In this document: positions 16,563-24,379 of the stretch, piece by piece
Numbering within the stretch: the stretch's first letter is position 1
Layout of the letters: every line of letters begins with the position of its first letter
NCBI GenBank assembly: GCA_965214335.1
Contig: CBDCBO010000014.1
Coordinates: 620,001-684,000, forward strand
Direction of reading: 5' to 3'
DNA: 64,000 nt
From: Velthaea sp965214335
Lineage (GTDB): Bacteria > Vulcanimicrobiota > Vulcanimicrobiia > Vulcanimicrobiales > Vulcanimicrobiaceae
Made by a program: the position numbers and the translations under genes
Notes under the pieces: model-generated
What the model was told of the DNA's origin: nothing
The model's database searches: none
What the model saw: the letters and a program-made list of their open reading frames with translations, nothing else

Positions 16563-17650
16563 CCCGGCGGCTCGCCGACGAGCGCGGCGATCGCCTGGGC
16601 GATAGCCGCCGCTCCGCCGCGCTGGCCCATCCGTTCGCGCCCAGCCTGCCCCATGCGCGCCCGCCGGGCGCGATCTGCCAGCAGCGCCGCGATCGCGGCG
16701 GCGGCCCGCTCCGCATCGCCCGGCACAACCGCCAGCGCGTCGCCGAGCAAGCGCGCCTGACGCATCCGGTACCACGCCGATTTGCGCGCGCCGTCGAACT
16801 CCAATGCCACCACCGGTACACCGCAGGCTGCAGCCGCCTCGTTGGCCGTGCCGGCTTGGCCGACCGCCAGGGTGGCTTCGGCGAAGAGCGCGCCCAGATC
16901 GTCGCGCCAAGCCGCGATCTGCGGTTCACCGGCAAGTGCGCCGGCGAAACGGCCGGCATCGAGGCCCGGTGCGATCGACATGACCGCCGCGACGCCCGGC
17001 ACGGTCCGGGCAACCCGGCGCAGCACGCCGGCGAGGCGCAGGGCGTCGTCATAGGCACGTTCGCGCGAGCCCGGCAAGAGCGCGATGCGTTCCGTTGCCG
17101 CCGGCCAATCCACCCGTTCGTCGGTTGCCAACAGATCGACAATCACGTTGCCGGGCGCTTGGGCGGCCACCCGGCGGGCCCGCAAAAACTCCGCCGTCGG
17201 CTCATCCCGCACGAACACGCCGCGCGCCGCGCGCAACAGCTGCCGCTCGCCCCGCCCGTACGGCGCAACGTAAACGCTCTTGGCCGTCCCGACGAAGACG
17301 GCCGGCCGCCGCACCAGATACGCGAAGACCAATGCATAGATGTCGCCCACGGCGACCACTGCCGCGTAGCGCGGCCGAGCCCGCCACGCAAAGCCGATCT
17401 GGCGCCCGAGCAGCTGGAGAAACCCGGCTCGCACGTCGGCCGCCAACGCCCGGACATTGCCCATGGCGACGAGGCCGCCGCTGGGCATGCGCGCCTGCGG
17501 CCCGACGGCGCGAAAGCCGGCACTTCCGTCGCCGTGTCCCACGAGCGCCAGATGGTCGGTCCGCAAGCCCAGCGCGCGCGCGTCGCGTGCGATCCGGCCG
17601 GCGATCGATGCTTCGCCGTGGCCGTTGGTGACAAACAAGATCGGTTTCAC
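16559..17650 (-). CDS. LpxB-related glycosyltransferase-like protein
   Basis: A 363-residue GT-B-fold protein of the family described in cyanobacteria as lipid-A-disaccharide synthase-related. The N-terminus ILFVTNGHGEASIAGRIARD has the glycine-rich sugar-nucleotide loop. Further motifs are AVVAVGDIYALVFAYL, IALLPGSRERAYDDALRL (the LPGSR motif shared with LpxB) and VGQAGTANEAAAACGVPVVA. It starts at GTG 17650, overlapping the preceding stop (GTGA). It is separated from the true lpxB only by the phosphoesterase gene, so it probably glycosylates a lipid in the same pathway; the reaction is not known. Confidence 0.82.
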   Translation of the reverse strand: MKPILFVTNGHGEASIAGRIARDARALGLRTDHLALVGHGDGSAGFRAVGPQARMPSGGLVAMGNVRALAADVRAGFLQLLGRQIGFAWRARPRYAAVVAVGDIYALVFAYLVRRPAVFVGTAKSVYVAPYGRGERQLLRAARGVFVRDEPTAEFLRARRVAAQAPGNVIVDLLATDERVDWPAATERIALLPGSRERAYDDALRLAGVLRRVARTVPGVAAVMSIAPGLDAGRFAGALAGEPQIAAWRDDLGALFAEATLAVGQAGTANEAAAACGVPVVALEFDGARKSAWYRMRQARLLGDALAVVPGDAERAAAAIAALLADRARRARMGQAGRERMGQRGGAAAIAQAIAALVGEPPG

Positions 17651-18378
17651 CGGTCGGCAAGTGACACGAGCGCGAAGGCGCCGATGCGCGCGCGCTCGCC
17701 GGAGCGCACCAGATCCGTTTGTGAAGCGAAGGCACCATACGGGCCGGCGTGCACGATCGGCACGTCGTCGACGTACTCCGGTTCGGCCAAGGTATCGTGG
17801 CTGTGGCCGCCCAGGATGAGATCGAGTCGCGGCACCCGGCGCGCCAACTCGCGATCGGCCCGCAGTCCGATATGGGAGAGCGCGATGAGCGTTACGCCGG
17901 GCGGCGTTGCTGCCGCGATGCGTTCGGCAACGTCGTACGGCGACAGGAAGCGCCAGCCGAAGATGCGCTCCCACGGACTGCCGGCGGGGTACTGCGGCAC
18001 GAGCAGGCCGAAAAAACAGAGGCTCCAAGCCGTTCCGTCGGAATCGCGCCGTTCGAGCGTGACTTGCGGTACGAACGGTAACGCGCGGCCGAACGTATCG
18101 ACCAGATTAGCGCAAACGAAACGATGCCGCATGCGGGCCGCGCGCGCGCGGACGGCGGCGAACAGATAGTGAAACTCGCGATTGCCCATCGCCGCAACAT
18201 CGTACTGCGCGGCTTCCATCTCGGCCAATATCGGTTCGCGCCGATGAAAGACGGTTTGACTGCCACGCAGACTATCGCCGCAATCGGCCAGGATGCCCGG
18301 CGCGCGCTCGCGCAACGCGCGCAGCGGTGCCGCGATGTGACGGTGGTCGTGCAAGTCCGACGTATGATAGATTCGCAC
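17647..18378 (-). CDS. Calcineurin-like metallophosphoesterase
   Basis: A 243-residue cytoplasmic enzyme with no signal peptide. All dimetal motifs of the family are visible: DLHDHRH (D-x-H), GDSLRGS, GNREFH, LSHIG and GGHSHD. The closest fold relatives by these motifs are 5'-nucleotidase/UshA-type catalytic domains, here without their C-terminal domain. It sits 3 bp after lpxB and overlaps the LpxB-like gene, inside a lipid A operon that has lpxA/B/C/D but no recognisable lpxH or lpxI. It is therefore a candidate for UDP-2,3-diacylglucosamine hydrolysis; that role is inferred from position only. Confidence 0.82.
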   Translation of the reverse strand: MRIYHTSDLHDHRHIAAPLRALRERAPGILADCGDSLRGSQTVFHRREPILAEMEAAQYDVAAMGNREFHYLFAAVRARAARMRHRFVCANLVDTFGRALPFVPQVTLERRDSDGTAWSLCFFGLLVPQYPAGSPWERIFGWRFLSPYDVAERIAAATPPGVTLIALSHIGLRADRELARRVPRLDLILGGHSHDTLAEPEYVDDVPIVHAGPYGAFASQTDLVRSGERARIGAFALVSLADR

Positions 18379-18381
18379 GCT

Positions 18382-19488
18382 TCAGCATCCCGCGACGTCG
18401 AGCGCGAAAGCGGCACACCGGTCGAGCGCATCGGCCGGACCTAACGCCGCGCGAACGCGCTCGTACCCCGCGAGCTGCGCTTGCGGGGCGGCCAGCAACG
18501 CCGCTAACGCCGCGGCCAGCGCATCGGGGGTCGCCCGCTCTTGCAACAATTCGGGAACGACCGGTTCGTTCACGATGAGGTTGGGGAGCGTAATATAGGA
18601 GCCTTTGTAGACCCGCCGCGCGATCTTCGCTTGAGCTTCGGACAGCACGTACAACGCCACGGTTGGCGTTTGTACGAGCGCCGCTTCCAACACCGCGGTG
18701 CCCGAGGCAACCGCCGCGACGTCGGCGCCGGCCAGCGCTTCCCGGGCGTCGCGCACGATCGCGATCGGCTGCGGACTGCGCAAGTGCAGCAGATGCTCGA
18801 ATGCGCGCTGTGCCTCGTCGTCGACCGCGACGAGCGTCGCGCGGATAGCGGGACGCTCCAACCGCATGACCGCCAGTGCGTCGAGCAGCAGCGGCGTGTG
18901 CCGATCGATTTCGCCGCGTCGGCTGCCGGGCAGCAGCGCAACGGTTCCGCCGTTGGCCGGCGCCCGCTCGCGCGCGGCACGCGCGGCAATCGTTGAAGTG
19001 AGCGGATGGCCGACGTAGCCGATCGGCAGCTGCAGCGAACGATAAAAATCGCGCTGATGGGCAAATGCGGTGAGCGCCTCGGTCGCCGCCGCGACGTCGC
19101 GGGCGCGTTTGGGATTATCGAGCCATGCGGCCGGTGGAAAATAGTAGAAGATCGGCACGCGCGAGCCAAAATGACGCAGCGATTTGGCCAGGCGGATATT
19201 AAACGCACCGAAGTCGACCAGCACGATGAGGTCGGGCGGCCGGCGAGCCAGCCGCAGCGCGGTCGCCCACATGATGGCTAAGAGCCGCGGAATTTTGCGC
19301 AACGCGTCGAGTGGTCCGAGCGAGGCCCAGCCGCGCGTACGGTGCCACAGCCGCACGCCGGCGACCTCGAGCCGCGCGTCGCCGATGCCTTCCGCTTCGA
19401 TGACCGCGCCGCGCGCGCGCATCGCACTCAACAGATCGGCGGCAAGCAATTCGCCCGAGGCTTCGCCGGTCGACACGAAGATGCGCAC
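18382..19488 (-). CDS. lpxB: Lipid-A-disaccharide synthase
   Basis: LpxB joins UDP-2,3-diacylglucosamine and lipid X into the lipid A disaccharide at the inner membrane. The 368-residue length is normal. Motifs are FVSTGEASGELLAADLL, GWASLGPLDALRKIP, LVDFGAFNIRLAKSL, FYYFPPAAWLDNPKRARDV, ALLPGSRRGEIDRH and ASGTAVLEAALVQTPTVALY, with LPNLIVNEPVVPELLQ near the end. The DFGAFN variant replaces the proteobacterial DSPDFN-type segment. The gene lies 8 bp downstream of lpxA. Confidence 0.95.
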   Translation of the reverse strand: MRIFVSTGEASGELLAADLLSAMRARGAVIEAEGIGDARLEVAGVRLWHRTRGWASLGPLDALRKIPRLLAIMWATALRLARRPPDLIVLVDFGAFNIRLAKSLRHFGSRVPIFYYFPPAAWLDNPKRARDVAAATEALTAFAHQRDFYRSLQLPIGYVGHPLTSTIAARAARERAPANGGTVALLPGSRRGEIDRHTPLLLDALAVMRLERPAIRATLVAVDDEAQRAFEHLLHLRSPQPIAIVRDAREALAGADVAAVASGTAVLEAALVQTPTVALYVLSEAQAKIARRVYKGSYITLPNLIVNEPVVPELLQERATPDALAAALAALLAAPQAQLAGYERVRAALGPADALDRCAAFALDVAGC

Positions 19489-19496
19489 CGGCGCGC

Positions 19497-20264
19497 CTAT
19501 TTCATTATCCCGCGATTGCTTTCGGCCTCGAGGAATACGAGCAACGCTCGGCCCTCATCGGTGGAAACCGTTTCGCGCAGCGACGCGATCGCTTGCGAGA
19601 GATTGCGATCGGACCGGTAGATTGTCTTATACGCTTCTTTGAGTTCGTGCAAGGCGTCGTGATCGAAGCCGTGCCGGCGCAGCCCGACGCTATTGAGACC
19701 GTACACTTCGGCCGGATTGCCTTCGATGAGAAAATACGGTGGTACGTCGCGCACGACTTTGGTGTATCCGCCGACGAACGCGTGCCGGCCGACCCGCACG
19801 AACTGATGCAGGCCGGCCATACCGCCGATCGCGGCGTAGTCGTCGACCGTGCAATGTCCGGCCAGCTGCGCTAAATTCGACATCGTGACCGAATTACCGA
19901 TCGTGCAGTTGTGCGCGATGTGCACGTAGGCCAGCAACAAGCAATCGCTGCCGACCGCCGTTGTCTGGCCCTCGCCCGTGGCCCGGTGAATCGAAACGTA
20001 CTCGCGCACGACGGTGCGCGCGCCGATCGTGGTATACGCGACCTCCTCGGCCGCTTTACGATCCTGCGATGGTGCGCCGATCGAAGCGAACGGATACACC
20101 GTCGCCTCTTCACCGATCGTCGTGTGACCGTTGATGACGACATGCGCGAGGAGCTTAGCGCCCGCACCGATCGACACGTGTTCGCCGACCAAACAGTACG
20201 GGCCGATTTCCGCTCCGCGCGCAACCCGGGCCGAGGGGTGCACGATCGCGGTCGGATGGATCAT
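19497..20264 (-). CDS. lpxA: UDP-N-acetylglucosamine acyltransferase LpxA
   Basis: LpxA catalyses the first step of lipid A synthesis, adding a hydroxyacyl chain to UDP-GlcNAc. The 255-residue protein starts MIHPTAIVHPSARVARGAEI and runs through left-handed beta-helix hexapeptide repeats. AYVHIAHNCTIGNSV holds the expected catalytic His, followed by GGMAGLHQFVRVGRHAFVGG and YFLIEGNPAEVYGLNSVGLR. The helical C-terminal domain is present. I chose ATG 20264, which overlaps the fabZ stop as ATGA, because residues upstream of it are not family-like. Confidence 0.96.
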   Translation of the reverse strand: MIHPTAIVHPSARVARGAEIGPYCLVGEHVSIGAGAKLLAHVVINGHTTIGEEATVYPFASIGAPSQDRKAAEEVAYTTIGARTVVREYVSIHRATGEGQTTAVGSDCLLLAYVHIAHNCTIGNSVTMSNLAQLAGHCTVDDYAAIGGMAGLHQFVRVGRHAFVGGYTKVVRDVPPYFLIEGNPAEVYGLNSVGLRRHGFDHDALHELKEAYKTIYRSDRNLSQAIASLRETVSTDEGRALLVFLEAESNRGIMK

Positions 20265-20734
20265 TGATGCAAGATCGACGCATCGTTGGCGAATGCCGAT
20301 GGGTCGACGGAGATCGAAAACGACAGCTCCGCCGAACACACCAGCTTGCCATGGACCTTGGCTTCAACGTAGACCCAGCCGATGTTCAAGCGCGTCTTCA
20401 TGACCGTGGCCTCCATGAGCAACTGATCGCCCGGGACGACCGGCCGGCGGAATTTCGCCTTTTCGATGCCGGCGAGATACGGCACTTTGCGCGCCATGTC
20501 GCCTGAAGCAAGAATGGCGATCCCGCCGATCTGAGCCATCGCTTCGATGATGTACACACCCGGCATGAGCGGATTGCCGGGAAAGTGCCCGGTGAACATT
20601 GGTTCGTTGATCGTGACGTTCTTATAGCCGCGCGCGAATTTCATCGGCGAGAAGTCGGTTATCCGGTCGACGAGCAGCATCGGATAGCGGTGCGGCAAGA
20701 TCTTCATGATCTCGCGCACGTCCAGTACGGGCAT
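20261..20734 (-). CDS. fabZ: 3-hydroxyacyl-ACP dehydratase FabZ
   Basis: FabZ is the hot-dog-fold dehydratase of fatty acid elongation, and it competes with LpxA for hydroxyacyl-ACP. The 157-residue protein has EIMKILPHRYPMLLVDRI, the catalytic GHFPGNPLMPGVYIIEAMAQ (His and Glu), and KFRRPVVPGDQLLMEATV. The ATG at 20734 lies 11 bp after the lpxC stop. The fabZ-lpxA pair inside the lpx run is the common arrangement. Confidence 0.96.
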   Translation of the reverse strand: MPVLDVREIMKILPHRYPMLLVDRITDFSPMKFARGYKNVTINEPMFTGHFPGNPLMPGVYIIEAMAQIGGIAILASGDMARKVPYLAGIEKAKFRRPVVPGDQLLMEATVMKTRLNIGWVYVEAKVHGKLVCSAELSFSISVDPSAFANDASILHQ

Positions 20735-20745
20735 GTTTTCGACGG

Positions 20746-21630
20746 CTATGGGAAAACGGCAGCGGCGCGTGAGGCAACGCCGACGGGCCGCAGTTCGCGC
20801 ACCGCGGTGCAATGGAGCTTGTGACCGCTCTTGAAGGCAATGATCTCACATTGCGGATAGGCGCCCAATAGGGCCAGGTCGCCGACCAGATCGAGAATTT
20901 TGTGCCGGCATGGTTCGTCAGCGGAACGCAATGGCGCAAGCGGACCGTCGGGGCCGAAAACGACCGCGTTTTCGAGCGTGCCGCCCTGCGCCAAGCCGCG
21001 CCGGATGAGCGCTTCGACTTCGTGCTGGAAGCCGAAGGTGCGATTGGGCGCAACTTCGTCGGCATAGGTCAGCGGGCTGATCTCGATGTCGCGATATTGC
21101 GCCCCGATCGGCGCTTCGTAGTCGACGGTCATGCGGATGCGGAACGTGGATGCCGGTACGACGATGAGCAGCTTGTCGCCATCGCGGAACACATACGGTT
21201 CGGTCGCGATGAAACGCAGCCGTGATTCGCGCTGAACGACCGAGCCGACCGCAGCGATCGCGTCGGCGAAGATCTTCGCGCTGCCGTCCATGACGGGAAT
21301 CTCCGGCCCGTCGACGCTGATGAGCGCGTTATCGATTCCCATGCCCAGCACGGCCGAGAGCAAATGCTCGACCGTCGATACCGTGTGCCCGCCCAGCCCC
21401 AGCATGGTGGCTCGGCGCGTATCGACGACGTATTCAGCGAGCGCCGGAAATTCAACGGCATCGTTGAGCCGGAAACGCAAACCGGCTCCCGCTTTAGCGG
21501 GAGTGAGGCGTACGCGACCCGGGAGGCCCGTGTGAAGGCCGACGCCTGCGAATTCGATCGCATCGCGTAATGTCGATTGATATTGCAGAATCTTACTCCG
21601 CTTCGCCGATTGCCGGATGTTCGAGGGCAT
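20746..21630 (-). CDS. lpxC: UDP-3-O-acyl-N-acetylglucosamine deacetylase LpxC
   Basis: LpxC is the zinc deacetylase that commits the pathway to lipid A. Key motifs are VGLHTGLPGRVRL, STVEHLLSAVLGMGIDN (zinc His), FGFQHEVEAL, CRHKILDLVGDLALLG (zinc His and Asp) and SGHKLHCTAVRELR (catalytic His). ATG 21630 gives 294 residues and overlaps lpxD by 38 bp, with 13 residues before the family start. An ATT at 21591 or CTG at 21588, right behind GGAG and the lpxD stop, would start exactly where LpxC homology begins. The start is therefore uncertain. Single-domain, as in most bacteria. Confidence 0.94.
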   Translation of the reverse strand: MPSNIRQSAKRSKILQYQSTLRDAIEFAGVGLHTGLPGRVRLTPAKAGAGLRFRLNDAVEFPALAEYVVDTRRATMLGLGGHTVSTVEHLLSAVLGMGIDNALISVDGPEIPVMDGSAKIFADAIAAVGSVVQRESRLRFIATEPYVFRDGDKLLIVVPASTFRIRMTVDYEAPIGAQYRDIEISPLTYADEVAPNRTFGFQHEVEALIRRGLAQGGTLENAVVFGPDGPLAPLRSADEPCRHKILDLVGDLALLGAYPQCEIIAFKSGHKLHCTAVRELRPVGVASRAAAVFP

Positions 21631-22624
21631 CGACCCGAGCAAACAGCTTCGGAAGTTTGCGCAGCAAAGCCTGTCCTCGTAATTCATCCCGGTGATTGCG
21701 CGCCGGCCGGCCGCTGACCATGACCCCATCGGGCACATCGCCCCAGATATGGCTCGCACCGGCAATGACCACGCGCGAGCCGACCGTGATGTGACCTTTG
21801 AAGGCGGACTGGCCGCCGACTTGCACGTAGTCCCCGACGATCGTCGTGCCGGCCATCCCGGTTTGGGCTGCCACCGCACAATGTTTGCCGATGCGGCAAT
21901 TGTGACCGATCTGACACAGATTATCGATTTTCGTGCCTTCGCCCACCGACGTGACGCCGGTCTGGGCACGATCGATACAGGTGTTGGCGCCGATCTCGAC
22001 GTCATCGCCCAGCTCGACGAACCCGACCTGCGGAATTTTGCGTAAGGCGCCTTCCACGAAGGCCCAGCCGAAGCCATCGCTCCCGATCGTCGCGCCCGAC
22101 TGCAGCACGACCCGGTGCCCGACTCGACAGCGATCGAGCACGATCGCGCGCGGATGAAGCAAACAGTCGTCGCCGAGATGCACGTCGGCCCCGATAACCG
22201 TGCCCGCGCCCAGCACGGTGCGGGCGCCGATACGCGAGCGCGGACCGACGCTCACGTGGGCGCCGAGCGCCACATCGGGACCAAGTTCGGCCGTCGTATC
22301 GACGCTGGCCGTCGGGTGAATCCCGGGAGCGAGCCGCGGCACTTCGAGCAGTGCCAGCAGGTCGGCCAACGCGGAGCGCACCGACGGCACGACCAGCAGC
22401 GGTTTCGTGTACACGACGCCGGCCTGGACGAGCGTTTCCTGGGTCAAGATGGCTGCCGCGCGACTTGCCAACGCCTGCCGCAAGTACCGTTCGTCGGTGG
22501 CGAACGTCAGGGCCATATCGTCGATGTCGTCGACGGCGGCAAGGCGTTCGACGACGACCGAGGCGCTGCCGATCACGCGGCCGCCGATGCGCTGCGCGAG
22601 CGACTCGAGCGTCCCCAGCGTCAC
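21593..22624 (-). CDS. lpxD: UDP-3-O-acylglucosamine N-acyltransferase LpxD
   Basis: LpxD adds the second acyl chain to the glucosamine. It has 343 residues from GTG 22624, which overlaps the OmpH stop (GTGA). The uridine-binding N-terminal domain (DDMALTFATDERYLRQALAS) is followed by a hexapeptide beta-helix (GIHPTASVDTTAELGPDVAL, LQSGATIGSDGFGWAFVEG, IDNLCQIGHNCRIGKHCAVA with the catalytic His). KGHITVGSRVVIAGASHIWG and the C-terminal helices complete it. It is the first lpx gene after the three chaperone genes. Confidence 0.95.
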   Translation of the reverse strand: MTLGTLESLAQRIGGRVIGSASVVVERLAAVDDIDDMALTFATDERYLRQALASRAAAILTQETLVQAGVVYTKPLLVVPSVRSALADLLALLEVPRLAPGIHPTASVDTTAELGPDVALGAHVSVGPRSRIGARTVLGAGTVIGADVHLGDDCLLHPRAIVLDRCRVGHRVVLQSGATIGSDGFGWAFVEGALRKIPQVGFVELGDDVEIGANTCIDRAQTGVTSVGEGTKIDNLCQIGHNCRIGKHCAVAAQTGMAGTTIVGDYVQVGGQSAFKGHITVGSRVVIAGASHIWGDVPDGVMVSGRPARNHRDELRGQALLRKLPKLFARVDALEHPAIGEAE

Positions 22625-23040
22625 GGAGCGGGCGTCGCTTTTTCGTCGATCTTCAAAATTTTCTCGATATCGCCGGTCACATCGACGCCGCCATAGCCGA
22701 CGTATTGGCGCGTCAGCACGTAACTCAATCCTTTGTCCTTGGCGACTTGCTGCGCGGCATTCGACACGTCGTCGGTGAGTTCGCGCTGCGCGCTCACATA
22801 ACGTTGCTGCAGCTGCGCGATCTGCTGCGTTTTCTGCGCGTTGGTCGCGCTCGAACGCTGAATCGCCGCTTCGTCGGCGGCAATCTGATTTTGATAATTT
22901 TGAAACTTGGGCCAATTACTCGTTATGCGCGTGGTGTCGATCAGTCCGATCGTTGCCTTGGGAGAACTCGTGCACGCCGCGAGCAGCAGTATCATGGCCG
23001 CCGCACCGAGCGCGCCGAGCCGGGAAACAGAGACCTTCAT
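22621..23040 (-). CDS. OmpH/Skp-family lipoprotein (third of three)
   Basis: A 139-residue Skp/OmpH-type periplasmic chaperone made as a lipoprotein: the signal peptide ends LLLAAC (lipobox). The first strand TIGLIDTTRITSNWPKFQNY, the helical arms (QKTQQIAQLQQRYVSAQREL), and the returning strand LSYVLTRQYVGYGGVDVTGD are the family layout. Skp-type proteins hold unfolded outer-membrane proteins on the way to BamA. The GTGA overlap with lpxD couples it to lipid A synthesis; the ATG at 23040 overlaps the stop of the second OmpH gene. Confidence 0.88.
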   Translation of the reverse strand: MKVSVSRLGALGAAAMILLLAACTSSPKATIGLIDTTRITSNWPKFQNYQNQIAADEAAIQRSSATNAQKTQQIAQLQQRYVSAQRELTDDVSNAAQQVAKDKGLSYVLTRQYVGYGGVDVTGDIEKILKIDEKATPAP

Positions 23041-24368
23041 TCGTGGAGACTTTCAATATCTTTCATAGCGTCGGACGTGAGATCCACACCGCCGGCATTT
23101 GCGACGGGGTCGGTGACCACGACCGAAATTCCGCGCTGTTGAGCCAGCACCCGCACTTCGCGACCGATCTGCGCGACCATCTGTCCGTACAAATCGGCGC
23201 GCTTCTTCGCCAGCGACGCGATTTGGGCATCAGCACCGCTTTGCGCCGCCGCGTCGATGCCGCGAAGTTGTTCGTAGCGACGGCGCAAATCTTCGCGGGT
23301 CCGGTTGAAATCGTCGATCGTCGCTTTCGCGTCGCCGTTGAATTGCTTTTGGTAATTATCGTGCAGCGCCTTGATCGTCGTGCGCAGCTGCGGCGAAACA
23401 TTGCGATTGTCGGCCAGCGCCCCGGTCGCCGGCGGCGGTACGGCGGCCCCGTAGCGGTTGCTGAAATCGCGCCGGATGTCTTGCTGGCGTCCATTGAGTT
23501 TTGCGATCGAGCGGCTATGAATTTCAGTTGCTTTGGCTTGCATGTCGCGCTGGACGCCGGCACGTAATTGAGCCCCCAACGCCGCGAGCGTTTGACCATC
23601 GCGATTCTTGAGTGCGGCGAGCGCATCGGCATCGGCGCGATCGAGCGCCGCGAGCTGGTTCCGAACGTCATCGCGTTGCGCATCGTCGAGCGCCAGACTC
23701 GACAGCCGCGTCTTGAGTGATAGCCGGGTTCCCGCATCGCGATTCGCCTGGGCGAGCGACAGCGCGGATTCCTTGGCTTGCAGCTCGTCTTGTTTGGCCC
23801 GGTACTGCCGCTGGGCGCGATCGGCTAACGCCTTTTGGGCCGCGGTCAGTTCGCCGTTGTCCTGAGCCACGAGCGTCTTGCGGTAGCTGTCGAAATCGCG
23901 ATTGGCTTGCGCCGCGACATTCGTTGCCTGCGTGTGCGCGGTCGCATTTATTTCCGCGGCGATCTGTGCGGCGGACGGTACGCCGTTGCGCGGCGATCGC
24001 AGCGCTAAAGCGATCGCCTGTTGCTCGCGAGCCTGATACGTCTGCGATTTTTGGGCCAACAGGCGCCGCGTACGGTTCGCCGCCGCATTGAGTTCGCTCT
24101 GCAGAGCAGCCTCGGCTCGGACGATGGCCGCATCGGGTTTCGCTACTTGCGGCACGACGGCGCGCAAGTTCAACGCCGCGATGCTCTCGTCGTAACCGGT
24201 CAGCTGCGAGTAGAGCGGGTGCACTTTCACCAGATCGACCATCCGGACGTAGCCGACCGTTCCGCCGGTGCCGGCAGCCGCCGGTGCCGAGTTCGGCGCC
24301 GGCTTCGAACAGGCCGCCAGCGCCAAGGCCGCCGTGAAAACGACGACTCCCGCCAGCGGGCGTGCGAT
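23037..24368 (-). CDS. Large OmpH/Skp-family lipoprotein (second of three), start unresolved
   Basis: About 443 residues, much longer than Skp. The opening TVGYVRMVDLVKVHPLYSQL and the closing ISVVVTDPVANAGGVDLTSD are the two strands of an OmpH module. Between them is some 330 residues of Ala/Gln/Arg-rich helix, so the tentacles would be unusually long. A lipoprotein signal VVVFTAALALAAC is visible, but the first ATG/GTG/TTG in this frame (TTG 24326) falls four codons before the lipobox Cys. An ATC at 24368 would give a proper signal peptide. The stop of the upstream OmpH gene is 11 bp further upstream. Confidence 0.8.
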   Translation of the reverse strand: MARPLAGVVVFTAALALAACSKPAPNSAPAAAGTGGTVGYVRMVDLVKVHPLYSQLTGYDESIAALNLRAVVPQVAKPDAAIVRAEAALQSELNAAANRTRRLLAQKSQTYQAREQQAIALALRSPRNGVPSAAQIAAEINATAHTQATNVAAQANRDFDSYRKTLVAQDNGELTAAQKALADRAQRQYRAKQDELQAKESALSLAQANRDAGTRLSLKTRLSSLALDDAQRDDVRNQLAALDRADADALAALKNRDGQTLAALGAQLRAGVQRDMQAKATEIHSRSIAKLNGRQQDIRRDFSNRYGAAVPPPATGALADNRNVSPQLRTTIKALHDNYQKQFNGDAKATIDDFNRTREDLRRRYEQLRGIDAAAQSGADAQIASLAKKRADLYGQMVAQIGREVRVLAQQRGISVVVTDPVANAGGVDLTSDAMKDIESLHE

Positions 24369-24379
24369 CCCGCAGCGAG

